Positions 1-14,787 of a stretch of DNA of 64,000 nt are shown here, piece after piece. The number at the start of each line of letters is the position of its first letter. Within the stretch, counting starts at the first letter, position 1. The notes beneath the pieces were generated by a model. That model saw only the letters and a list, made by a program, of their open reading frames with translations, was not told the origin of the DNA and made no database searches. Position numbers and translations under genes: made by a program. This stretch comes from Narthecium ossifragum (lineage: Eukaryota; Streptophyta; Magnoliopsida; Dioscoreales; Nartheciaceae): contig OY986972.1 in assembly GCA_963920575.1 (NCBI GenBank), positions 22,046,083 to 22,110,082 of the forward strand, read 5' to 3'.

Positions 1-1448
1 TTTAGGATATGATAGCTAAGAAAGCATGTAAATGATTCAATGGATAGAGAGAGGTCCTAGGGAATCCCAATCCGGATTAGGCTTAATCATAGCTTTCTAA
101 TGGATCAAGATGCGCAATCCTATCGAGACACTATAATATCGACTACCTTGTGGCTAACAAAGGTCGTCGCTAACGAATAACTGGTTAAAGATTATCCGTC
201 GCACTAGGTGTATGCTAGAAAGTCGACGATCGAGGGATTAGCTACGATCATCGCCAACGAGAAGTCGGGTTAGGATCATCTCGTCGCAAGGAATCGGGTT
301 GTATGGAATACGGTAATGGATCAATGTGGTTCTAGCACATCGCATCCAATACATTAAAAAGATGAAATGGAGGCTAGGCTAGATGTGGATTGGGGTGGTT
401 CTAGCACCTATAAGCCCTAACCTATAGCCAATACTCCTTTCAACACAAGTGGCCATGGTTCTAGCATAGCCTACTCATTGGGGAATATCAACAAACACCA
501 TCCAAGCATAAGGGTTTAGCCTATGCAATAGAATGAGATCCATCCATCCAACATTAGAATCCCACTACAAAGATATAGAAATGAAGAATAGATTCATACA
601 ACTTGTCTCATAAGGATTACAACATCCAAATCCAAGGAAAACTACAAATAAAAACCTAAAACATCATGGTATTCCACTAGGTAAATAGATTAGCTACTCA
701 TCTTCGATGCAGAAGCCATGGAGAAGAGATGGATCCTCCTCTTCTTCATCAATCTCCTCCCTCTTGGATGAGAGCTCCCTTCCTTGCCCAAGGGAGTTGC
801 CCCTTTCCTTAGCCTCTTTTTGTCCAAAGGAATCCCCCAATAAGAGCCCAAAGTTTGGTATTTATAGCCCTCAAGCTTCTCCCCTTCGGATTACATCTGG
901 GCCCTTCATTTTGCTTAACTGGCAATGAAAGATCGATCTTCTAGGGGTGAAGATCGATCTTTTTATCCCGTAAAACTGACTGCGCTCGCAGAAGATCGAT
1001 CTTCTATAGGGAGAAGATCAATCTTTTGAATTATTGCTCTCTGCTACAGTACAAAGATTGATCTTTTATACACAGTTGATCGATCTTCTTTTCTGCATAT
1101 TATCTATTTTGCCATTCAGCGCTGCGCATTGGTACGAAAAATGCCATAACTTCATCTAGGAAACTCGAAATCATGAACCGTAAAATTATCCAAAAACTAG
1201 ACTTTCAGAGCTTTCCAATGATATATGGCACATTATCTGGTTCTTCCTGAACATGTACAGTGTAATCTTTGATGTTGACCCATATACCTAAATGTGCTCG
1301 AATAGGCTCGTTTACGCTCCAAAGTTGATCTAACTTCTGTTGAGGGCTCTTATACCTGAAATACCATGAAGATTATTAGAAATACCTTACTCAAAGACTA
1401 ATAAAGGTAAATTAAGGGGTTAATTTATGTACTTTTCACGTCTCATCA
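1..1448 (-). repeat. LTR of a Ty3/gypsy-type element, cut by window edge
   Basis: Read on the minus strand, this stretch follows the same order as the LTRs at 12892 and 19061. It has a start resembling TGATGAGACGTGAAAAG, the phrase about a drug-like 'aggaagaaccagat' block, paired AGATCGATCT palindromes, a TATA-like GGCTATAAAT and, further in, repeated 'ctagaacca' motifs. It is clearly diverged from those LTRs, so it is an older or different family member. The LTR begins at 1448 (minus strand) directly against LINE sequence, so it probably inserted into the LINE. Its other end lies outside the window, so a full element and a solo LTR cannot be told apart. Confidence 0.75.
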
Positions 1449-2690
1449 ATGAGCCACTCCGGCTTTGCCCATCCCTCTACAACATGTGCACATGTGATGA
1501 TCTTATCGCGGGGAACTTAAGAGCTAATGGAACTTGGGATAGAAGGAAACTAACCACTCTATTTCATTTACACCTTGCAGCTGCTATAGAACTACTTCCC
1601 ATCGGCACAACAGATGATCGGAGATGGGATTTCAGCAAGGAAGGGTCTGTTACTTTAGCTTCAACATATCATATGTTACTACATAGATCAAATCTGTTAT
1701 CACGTGACATCCCGGATGCCTGCCGTTCCAATCTCTGGCGGTTGCCTGTGAGCCCACGAGTCAAGATCTTCATTTGGATGGCCTTACGCGGGAAGCTCCC
1801 AGTCTAGGAGAAGCTGTGGGAACTGAGCATCTCTCCTGATCATGAGTGCTCATGCTGTGGAGTGACTAATGAGTCAATCACACATTTCTTGTTCTCTTGC
1901 CCATCTACAAGGAATGTGATTGATAGGCTACTGTATCAAGCTGGAGTGGGTTTATGCCACTAGGATGCTGAGAACCTCTTTGGAGCCCTCCTCCGATCCT
2001 CTAATCAACCGGAAATCCATCGGCTCAAGGCCTATATTGCATATGGGCTTTGGCTTGGATGGAAGGATTGCAACCTTTTGGTTTTTGAAGGGAAGCATGC
2101 CTCGCCGGAGTTCTTGCAAAGGAAAGCAACCCGGCTTTCTGATGAAGCGCTGAGGGAAGGAACGACCACAACCCAGAGACAGGATGATGGTGGATATCAA
2201 GTTTCCCAGGTTGATGCATCACGTGATTGTCAAAGTGATTACTCTGTTGTTGGGGTGATCGGTTGTGACAGGCTAGGAGGTTGCGAATGGGTTCATGAAG
2301 AATGCATGTTGACAAAATCTATTATTGAAGCCGAGTCCGTAACGATTCTCAAAGGATTGGAGTGGTCCAAATTACATCAAAGAGCAAAGATTGTTATTGA
2401 GTCTGATGCAAAGGATGCGGTTGATATTGTAAATTATCATGGAACATGACCCGAAAGATTACAAGGAATCATCAAGATGATTTGGCGACTTATGAATGCC
2501 TTCGAGTCGATGATGGTCCTATACATACCTAGATCCTCCACTATAAGGACGGACAAGATTGCAAAGTGGTGTAGAGCCGAGAACACCAGTTTTGACCGGC
2601 GTCTCGAGGATGGGTTTCATGTCTCGAGGATGGGTTTCATGGTCTTGCTCATATGTTGTAAATAAAATTTTTAGCCCTTGGGTCTCATCT
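1449..2690 (+). pseudogene. LINE 3' part: zf-RVT and RNase H remnants
   Basis: The first readable part resembles the end of a plant LINE reverse transcriptase. It has a LWRLPVSPRVKIFIWMAL-type stretch (about 1728-1785), an in-frame TAG at 1805, then a zinc-binding segment with CSCC...HFLFSC spacing near 1850-1905 (zf-RVT type). A frameshifted RNase H-like domain follows at 2190-2600, with the D (VDAS), E (IIEAES) and D (IESDAKD) positions visible and a stop at 2447. A perfect 20-bp tandem duplication lies at 2601-2640. Several stops and frame changes mean it cannot be functional. The 5' part is missing and the adjoining LTR at 1-1448 probably removed or separated it. Confidence 0.8.
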
Positions 2691-3016
2691 CTTGAATTTT
2701 TTTTTTTAGTAGAACAGTGATGTGTTTTAAACAAATAATTGTCGAAACGAGTACATATTTTGGGATCTTGATTGAAAGTACAAATCTATTAGCGCATTTG
2801 TCCCAAAAAAAACATGGTTCTGTCTTTTCTCATTTTCAGAAAATGTATCTTTCTATGATTGTAAAAGGATTTGTCCACCCTAAATCATGGTCAAAGTTTT
2901 TCTTCTTTTTTTTATTATGAAAAAACCAAGCCTGTTCATAATCGAAAACTTAGGATCAAAAGACTTGATTTTGACTTAATCTGACTCAACTAGACCATCA
3001 AGAATATTATTTTAAA

Positions 3017-4102
3017 GGGATTTTTGCATCATGTTATCTTATACCATGCAATAACCCAAAATTGTATTTTAATACCACCGGATTTGGAATTTGTAATTCG
3101 ATATCATCAAGTTATAATATAAGGACAAAGTGGTCCAAACCGTCCAATAGACACGACCAATGGCGCTATGTGGATTGACGGTAAATTGGTCATTTGACCA
3201 GGGGCGGACCCGGCCTCTCGAGTAAGGGGGGGCCGAGGGAAGGAAGGGTCAGGGCGGCAGGGCCTCAGGGGGGCGGGGGGTGTGGGGCGTGGAGCCCAGG
3301 GGGGTTAAGGTAAAAAAAAAAAATTCAGGGAGGCCCTGGTTGGTTTGTTAATAGGTCCGCCCCTGCACGTGTCACGCACGTGACTACCGTCAACCCAAAC
3401 AACTACGTGTCATGGCATCTCCTACTACGCTTGACTACCCCTTCCCTCTCTTTCTCTACTCTCTCTCTTTTTTCCCCTACCCTGGTCTCTCTCTCTTTAG
3501 TCCCCGCTCCTCACCGAAGCTCGACATCAGTGCTGGCCTCTAAGCCGCCGTCCACAACCCACCCTACCGCGCAGCCTCACCGCCACCACCCCAGAGACGA
3601 CGCGGCTCCACTGCCGTCATGTGGCTCCCGTCGCCGCCCAGGACCCGGCTCTCCCCTTTCTCCCCCCCCCCCCCCCCGGCGGCCTAACTCTACCCCACTC
3701 AGCCGTTCATGGTAGCAGTGCCTCTCCGATCACCTGCTATGGCTTGCCGCCGCCACCTCACCGGTCGCCGCCCCCCTTCCTCCTCCTCCCTCTATCCTCT
3801 TTTCATACTCCCCTTCCAATTGGACTCTCCCCCTTCTCCTACTCCTACCCCTACCCCTACCCCTACCCCTACCCCAACTCCACCCTCCACCGGCCTCCTT
3901 GCTGCCACCATCATCCTCGCGTCACCCTCCCTGTCCTCGGGAGGGAAGGGGGTTATGTCGGGGAGAATATCACCTTATGTGGCGAAAAATGGGAGTTGGA
4001 TGTCGAAACTAAATTTCATTTAGTTTATAACTTGGTGGTATCGAATTGAAAATTCCAAAACTGGTGATAGTAAAGTGCAGGGTAATAATATGCAAAAATC
4101 CC
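3017..4102. mobile_element. Non-autonomous Mutator-like element with long TIRs
   Basis: The ends are long imperfect inverted repeats of about 95 bp, starting GGGATTTTTGCAT on the left and ending with its complement at 4102. They are flanked by an exact 9-bp duplication, tattttaaa (3008-3016 and 4103-4111), which is the Mutator hallmark. There is no transposase. The interior (about 3380-3960) is GC- and pyrimidine-rich with a (CCCCTA)-type run near 3838-3870. It looks like leader or low-complexity coding DNA, the kind of cargo seen in Pack-MULEs, but I recognise no parent gene. A smaller hAT-like MITE sits inside. Confidence 0.85.
3199..3365. mobile_element. hAT-like MITE nested in the MULE
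   Basis: This 167-bp segment begins CAGGGGCGGACC and ends GGTCCGCCCCTG, a perfect 12-bp terminal inverted repeat. The 8 bases on each side (catttgac and cacgtgtc) agree at 5 of 8 positions, consistent with a decayed 8-bp hAT duplication. The interior is G-rich and non-coding. Confidence 0.65.
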
Positions 4103-4330
4103 TATTTTAAAATAAAGTGAAAATTTCAACCTACCCTCCTGAGGCTACGTTTTCGGTTTAAGTATGGAGGAAATTATGATTTGTGTTTACGCATCCTAAA
4201 CCAGGATCAAAGGTTTTTTTTCTTTCTTTCTTTCTTTTATGGTAAAAACCAATTCTGTTTCTAATGGAGAACTTGAGATCAAAGGACTTGATTCTGACTC
4301 AATGTGGCTCAACCATACCAACAAGAGTTC

Positions 4331-5878
4331 TAAAAAGAAAAAAAAAAAGAAAAAAAAAGTGAATTGTTCAGAAAAATAGAGAGCTTTTGAATGGATAAAG
4401 CTGATCCCCCCACTTTTGCAGGCGACAAAGCCAACAAGGAACCTTTTTATTAGGCGAAAAAAAAAACAAACAACCCATATCAGTCCATTCACATGCCCCT
4501 TAGATAAAAGCTGATTCCCATCACAATAATGGAGTGATGATCCCTATGGTGTCACAACCTCCCTATTTTGCTACCTTCCTTCTATAATATCCTGTGTCTA
4601 TATGTAGAACAAGACTTCCATTGTTGCATCCAGTGATACACTCCCCATTTAAGGCATAGCACAATCCCAGGCAGAGGGGTCTCTTCATTCTCCATCAAAT
4701 CACCAGCCCAAGAACCCCACAGACAAAGAGGTGCCCCACTCTCTCTCCCCCCCTCCCCTCTCTCTAGAATTTTCTCTGTATTATAATAGACAGGGCTCTC
4801 TCTCTCTCTCTCTCTCTCTAGGGTATGAAGGTAAACAGGTCAAATAGATTTTTTATATGGCTTTGAGTTGAGGTAAAAGGGCTGTTCTATGGAGCAGTGG
4901 TTCGATATTTTGGACCCATGGGTTTTTTTTTTTTTTGGATTGATCTCCTGACTGGTTTTTAGTTTTTATTGACAGTTTAGCGTCAAACTTTTCTTTGTAT
5001 ATCATATTTGTGGTTGTTTTTTTCAGAACTTGTAGACAAATATAGTTTCTTCTTTTGAAGGAATTGATTCTATTGATCTTGTCCTTTTATTCAGATGCTA
5101 GTTTGTGAGATTAAAAATCTTAAAGATGTTAAATAAGGATGTCAATTAATAAAGTTTTTATGAGTCGCACTCATATTTGAAAAAATAGGTTTTAAAGGGT
5201 AAAACTAAGTCATGTTAGAGAAATCAACTCTTGTATATCAAGAACATATTTCCCAATTTTTGTGTTTTTCTCGTTCATTCTTGGTTATATCAGACCTATT
5301 TTGCCTCTAATTGATCTCGTCTTCAGTAATTTTTTTTATAGCTCCAATATGATTCATATTTTCCAGTCAAAAGAAAATTTAACTAGGCGATTTCTCATCA
5401 AATTTTACTTGTTTCTTTACCTAGGAAACCAATAAAGATTATTCGTGGGTTTTCATGCAATTCTGCAAGACAGACACCTAATCTTGTTATAATACAATGC
5501 TTTCATTCGTCCACTATTAATGCGTTTGTGTTGGTTGTGGAGACTGTTTATCACATGAAAGGTGTGATTAGCATTAGCACTTCCATAATTAAAATCCCAT
5601 TGAAAGGAATGCTTAAAGGTATATGTTTAGTGCATACAAACTTTTTATTACTAGACGTTAGTTAAAGTTAAGTTGAGATTCAAAAGTCAATAACTAATAA
5701 AAGAAGATTAGCTATAGCATGCATTTACTTCTACACTACTCGTTTACCCAAGTTTTCTGCACACAGACAGACATCTACAAGTGCGTCCACCATGTGAATA
5801 CTGGTAAAATGCAGGACACATCAGTCCTATTATTCATGTACCTCCTGTAACGAAAAAATGGTTTCAGCCTTTCAGGAC
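4331..5878 (+). promoter_or_regulatory. Upstream region and probable leader intron of small gene
   Basis: No coding sequence is seen. A (CT)n tract lies at 4797-4819. A transcript may begin near 4680-4730 after the TTTAAGG motif at about 4650. A strong acceptor (TTTCAG/G) ends at 5875, three bases before the ATG at 5879, suggesting a leader intron of about 1 kb. The exact donor is uncertain; candidates lie at about 4732 and 4821. Confidence 0.4.
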
Positions 5879-6130
5879 ATGGGTTCAGAGGCACCAAGCT
5901 GGGCAGACCAGTGGGGCACCGGCGGCAGCGCTGACAACCATGAAGACAAGACGGAGAGCAAGGACAGTGGTAGCGGCAAGAACAAGATGGCGAATGTGAA
6001 GGCAGCTGCTTCGGCGGGTCTCGGGAAGGCCAAGTCCGCGGCGGCCACCGGAGCTCAGAAGGTGAAGACTGGAACCAGCATTGGAATCAAGTGGGTCAAG
6101 GACCAGTGCCAGAAGAGGAGCTCCAAATGA
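5879..6130 (+). CDS. Small conserved plant protein (APSWADQWG/GIKWVK type)
   Basis: The 83-aa product starts MGSEAPSWADQWG, followed by an acidic, serine-rich linker (residues 17-36). An Ala/Lys-rich segment (37-64) could form an amphipathic helix, and the C-terminus is basic around GIKWVKDQCQKR (69-80). I recognise this layout from short uncharacterised plant proteins that keep the N-terminal SWADQWG and C-terminal IKWVK motifs; no reaction is known to me. It has no signal peptide or membrane helix and is probably cytosolic or nuclear. An in-frame ATG at 5858 would add seven residues. I prefer 5879 because a good 3' splice site ends at 5875 and family members begin just before APSWADQWG. There is no frame damage. 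Confidence 0.75.
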   Translation: MGSEAPSWADQWGTGGSADNHEDKTESKDSGSGKNKMANVKAAASAGLGKAKSAAATGAQKVKTGTSIGIKWVKDQCQKRSSK

Positions 6131-6720
6131 AGAGGCCATCATCATGCCCTGGAAGAAGTCTGTTATCTTATTGCAAGAACATCTGTCGATCTAAATCCCT
6201 TTAAACTTTGTGCTTCTTTTCATTAGTAATGTTTCAAAAGTATGATGGCAAGCACCTAGATGGCTGCATCCATCTTTAGAAACAAATATCAAACCAAATT
6301 CCTGTGGTAATGTTTATATAACTCTAGCAAGCACTCTGTGTTGTCCATCCAGTGCGTACGAAGCACTGTAAAAAGATCATTGCACAAAAAGCTGTTGATT
6401 CTGCGGACAAGCTTTCTTATATCATCAATTAAGTGCTAAAGAGAAATTCCACAAATCACCAGATAAGTGAGTAATTGCAACTCATGATACCAGATAAGCT
6501 AATGGCGTCGTATTGAGAGATTACAAGAGCACGCTTAGAAATCATTTGATAAAAGTGGTTCAAATCAATGTTATGACAGTAACATGTTCCAGTGAACCTT
6601 GAGAATTGTTCATAAAGAGTGACCAATAATAGAACTGGAAGACAAACTAGAGAAGCGGATGGGAATATACACCCCTATTCAGATCACATTCACAAATAAA
6701 TACCCCTCATATTGCCCCCT
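6131..6720. other. Intergenic space between convergent genes
   Basis: This holds the 3' untranslated regions of the small gene (+) and of ATG8 (-), which converge here. No further gene, RNA or repeat is evident. Confidence 0.6.
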
Positions 6721-10853
<4,133 letters not shown>

Positions 10854-11145
10854 CCCTCGCTCCCTCTTCCGACTCCCTACGCAACGGAAGAACAACACCA
10901 CCATCACGCCAAGAAACCAACGCTAATAACAAAGAAGCAGAACGAATCGGAACAAAAAACGGAACAAAAAAATAGAAAATTAGAAGACATACCGATTCGA
11001 CAAGCAGGCGATCAAAATCAATCGCCGGACCTCCCAATCGATCGAAAGAAAAGAACTTTGAATCCAAAAGAGAGAAATTGGTGAAAAGAAAGGGATGGGC
11101 GCGTTTGGAGTGTTTTGGGGGAATGGTTTTGTATAGATAGCAGAA
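10854..11145 (-). promoter_or_regulatory. ATG8 promoter and 5' UTR with short intron
   Basis: On the minus strand a TATA-like TATCTATAC lies at about 11139-11131, so transcription should begin near 11105. The leader has a likely 70-nt intron, 10992-10923, with donor GTATGT and acceptor TTATTAG, ahead of the ATG at 10853. A leader intron is common in plant ATG8 genes. Confidence 0.6.
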
Positions 11146-11702
11146 AGGCGCACGAAATTTAAGGAGGATAAAATCCCTTCTAAATGGGTAAGTTTTAATT
11201 GAGTAGGTTTTAATCTACTTTCAAATCTGAACTTACTTATAATGATGCTTTGTTAGAATATAACTCAATCCGTTCGGGCGTCCATTCCAACGTACGTTTT
11301 TTTTTACTGAACGCGATCGTGTTCATAAAAACCCGGTTTGAGAATAATAGCAAACTTATGGGCCAAGTCAAAATTATGTCAGAGATAAAATAATTTATAG
11401 GTGCTTTCATTTGACCGCACATTGATTACAGTGTAACAAACACATAAATTTAATAATAAATTAATATTTTGTATTATACATTTGAAAATAAACACACACT
11501 CAAACAATAAATTACATGAACACATTTTTCTACCACAGTTATTAACATGTCATACTAAACAGTTTTTAAGCCGTTAATGCACCACACCTCACCACAGTTT
11601 ATAAACACACCACACCTCATCATGGTTATAAAAAAACACAACGCACAACCAAACGGAGCCAATTAGAATCTAATTTGAACTCAATGGATCGATTAGACCA
11701 TG
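11146..11702. other. AT-rich region upstream of ATG8
   Basis: No gene is seen. Short direct repeats containing 'caccacacctca' occur near 11580-11620. The rest is unremarkable. Confidence 0.5.
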
Positions 11703-12891
11703 TAGGAGAGTAGGGGTGGCAATCCGGATTATGACCCACGAATCCAATCCGACCCAATCCGAAATAAACGGGTTTGGGTTTGGTGTTATCGGGTTCGGTG
11801 TGAATAATGGATCGGGTCGGGCTGTTTACCCGTTTAATGTCCATGAATCTCAACTATCCACCAAACCCTTCTCTCAATTCTCTTCAATCCCCATCGTCCC
11901 TAACCAAACTTCTATTAATCTCTTCCCAACTCAAGCATCGTTGTCCCCTCCTCCAAGCCAAGACAAACCCCTCTTCACCGGTTCATCCCCGACGTCGCTG
12001 GTGGGGCTTGTCTCTCATGTGATAGGGAGCTTGGCAAAGAGGAGAATCGAGGATGGCGATGGAGCTTGGTCGGCAACAGCATGGTCTGAGAGGAGATCCA
12101 GCGAAGACAAAGGCCGGTCGGAGCTTGGCATGGTGGTGGTTGCAAACGTCAACGAGGCGGTAGCGTCCACGCTAGTGGTGGCTGACCAAATCCCAACCAG
12201 CGCCGGAGACCGTGGGGATTTCCAGATAGATCACTCACGTCGTCGCCTCCGCCCCGGATCCTTCGCAGGCAGTTGCGGTGGGGCCGCCTCCTTGTTGGAG
12301 CTCGATGTCGCCGGCACCGCTGCGGCATCTGGTCGAGGATCAGGGAGCCGAAGCTACTCGCAGTTGCTGTGTTCGTGATTCGCTCTCCATCGCCGCCGCA
12401 GAAGAAGACGAGGGCTCCTAGAACTCCATCGGCTGGAATCCACCCTCGATCCATTCGAGCTCGCTCAACACGCTCCCTTCCAGATCGCCGAAGTACTAAC
12501 CGCTGAATCCCCACGCTCCCTTCCCGATCGACTGGACGCCGCCCGCAGTCCTCCTCGCTGGAAGCTCCGCCCGAGCTCCTCAACCCTCTCGGATCTGGCG
12601 CCGCCACCGCTCTACACCGCTACCCCATGGCCTCCCCGACCCCGTCCGGTCCCAGATCCGAATGCCCGAGGCTTCCCCCGACTTCTCTCCGGCCATCCTC
12701 CATTGAGGTCACCCGCGGCCCCTCTTCCCACTTCGACACCGCTCCGACCTCCATTGAGGTCCTATGTCTCCAAGATCCTCCTCTCCTCCATCGGATAAAG
12801 CACCCGACGCCTCCCAGCGTCATCCGCCTACCGGGTGTCCGCGACTCCTCCCGGCCACCCCCTAAGCGCGATCCACCTTCTAGCCGCTCAC

Positions 12892-14468
12892 TGATAACGC
12901 GTGAAAAGTGCACAAATCGCCCCTTTAACTAGGTCATGTTAGCCTCCGAGCAATGCTATTTTGATTGTCTCTTTCCCATTTCAGGCCTAAGGACCCTCAA
13001 CGAAGATTAGATCAAGTTTGGTGCTAAAACGAACAAATAAAGAACCTGCTAGGAGCAAAAGAGCAAAGGAGCAAAGATGGACCATCTTTGACATCAAAAC
13101 TGTACCTGCTCAGGAAGAACCAGATGATGTACTATATATGGTTGGAAAGCTCTTGAAGTCTAAATTCCAGAACTTTTTACGGTTCGTGATTTGGAGTTTC
13201 CTAGAGGAAGATATGCCATTTTTAGTACAGAGGTGCAGAAGAAGCAGTTACGGAAAACCAGATCGATCTGCTTCCCATGCAGATCGATCTGGGTCGGGCA
13301 AATTCCAGTTTTTGAAGTTTCCGAAGCGAAGAAGATCGATCTCAACCCAAAGGAGATCGATCTCCTTGGGCGCTGCGGGAAAAATAAAAGGAAATTGACT
13401 AATCCGAGTTAGGGTTTGTCTTAGGCTATAAATAGCCTTCTTTGAGGGCGTTTTGGCAGCCTTCCATGGCCGAATTTTGTTGATCTTTTAGGGTTTCTCT
13501 TAGTTTCTTTTCCACAAATTAGGTTAGATCTTTGGTGGAAGATCCATGGGTGGAGCGCGGCGACAACCTTCATCGACGGATCTCCTTCCTAAGATGAGTA
13601 ACTAAACCCTAGCTTTGGGATTCTATGATGTAGTAAAGTTATTTATTAGGGTTTTCTATATATTATGAGTTGTAAATCATACTTTGATGGTTGAATGGAT
13701 TGATTTATATTTTCTTTATATCTATTGGTGTTGATTTATATGTTAGATGAATGATTTGTTCCTACTAGATTTAGGTCTTGTGCATGTTAGGGCTTGAGAT
13801 TAGAGATTCTCATCAAACATCCGTGCTAAGACCATGGATGTGAGGATTTCCTTCTCGAGATTAAGAGCCTTGTAATGCTAGGACCATTACACATAATGCT
13901 AGAACCATTATGACCGCTTCTTAATCCGTTATTCATCATTATTCGAGATTAGGGATTTCGTATGTGCTAGAACCACAATGCTAGTGCCAGAACCACTAGG
14001 TTAACTCTAATCCTTGATACATTCTAGTAGGCGATCTCAAGGTGCCAGAACCATCTTGATTATTTACCAATATCCATTCTTGATATTATCCCCGACGTCT
14101 TCGTCGAGCGGTAGGACTTCTAGCCATTCACCTATCGACTATATGAAATCATCTAAGTTGATTTATCTGCTCTTATCTTAGTAATACCTAGTAAGTTCTT
14201 TATTATTGATTAGAGTTCCTTGGCATTATCTTATCTATTAGTACTCTTTTCGTATTTGTTTAGTTCTAGATAAAAACCTAAAAGATTATCTTTTTCCCAA
14301 CTCCTTGTTAGGAATTATACCTAGTATACGACTTAAACCATTAGTTCCCTGTGGATTCGACTCGGACTCATTGCTATCTACCCATAAAGTAGTTAGTTAG
14401 TGATTCAGATTATAAATTTCTAATTTTGGCGTACTTGTTAAGACTACGACACTTTTCAAGGTGTGTCA
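12892..14468 (+). repeat. 5' LTR
   Basis: It starts TGATAACGCG and ends GTGTCA. A TATA box (TATAAATA, 13427-13434) lies in GGCTATAAATAGCC, with the transcribed part following. Before it are two AGATCGATCT palindrome pairs (13260-13360). After it come several 'gctagaaccat' motifs (13875-14060). Confidence 0.92.
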
Positions 14469-14474
14469 GAATTT

Positions 14475-14491
14475 TGACGCCGTTGCCGGGG
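14475..14491 (+). other. Primer-binding site, tRNA-Asp type
   Basis: TGACGCCGTTGCCGGGG begins six bases after the 5' LTR. It matches the complement of the 3' end of plant tRNA-Asp except for one base (TGGCGCC expected). Confidence 0.85.
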
Positions 14492-14787
14492 AATTAATTA
14501 GGGTTTTAAGTTGTTTACTTAGTGTAGTTGCTTCCAACTAGTTGTTTCTTTTGTTCTTATTTATTTATAAAAAAAAACGAAAATCATAAAAAAAAAATTT
14601 AAATTTAAATTTAAAAATACAAAAATAGAATTTGTGCTAACATTTCTATATCTTTGTGTTGATAGAAGACACCGCCGTGCGAAATTTGACAACATCTAAG
14701 CGACGACGGACGTCTCATTCTTGGACCATCCACTGTAACGTATTTCTATCTTTTTGGTGTGATCCTTGATTGTTTTAATTGATAAAC

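Larger units (their letters stand above)
2872..4330. repeat. Diverged ~140-bp direct repeat flanking a MULE
   Basis: About 2872-3007 and 4190-4330 are diverged direct repeats. Both run from 'cctaaa-catggtcaaag' through a poly-pyrimidine tract, then 'aaccaa-tctgtt', 'ggatcaaa-gacttgatt' and 'ctcaac-cca'. The Mutator-like element 3017-4102 sits at the end of the left copy. Either a small tandem duplication predates the insertion, or both copies belong to an older repeat. Confidence 0.6.

Noticed and set aside
3380..4049. Overlapping ORFs of 104-142 aa, one with a Pro-Thr run
   Set aside because: They are low-complexity, CT-rich translation inside a MULE, with no conserved domain and three frames equally open.
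5858..5878. Upstream in-frame ATG for the small 83-aa gene
   Set aside because: It precedes a strong 3' splice site ending at 5875, so it is probably intronic.
11716..12607. 220-aa plus-strand and 152-aa minus-strand ORFs
   Set aside because: They start in the hAT terminus and run through GC-rich leader-like DNA; both strands are open, which reflects base composition rather than coding.
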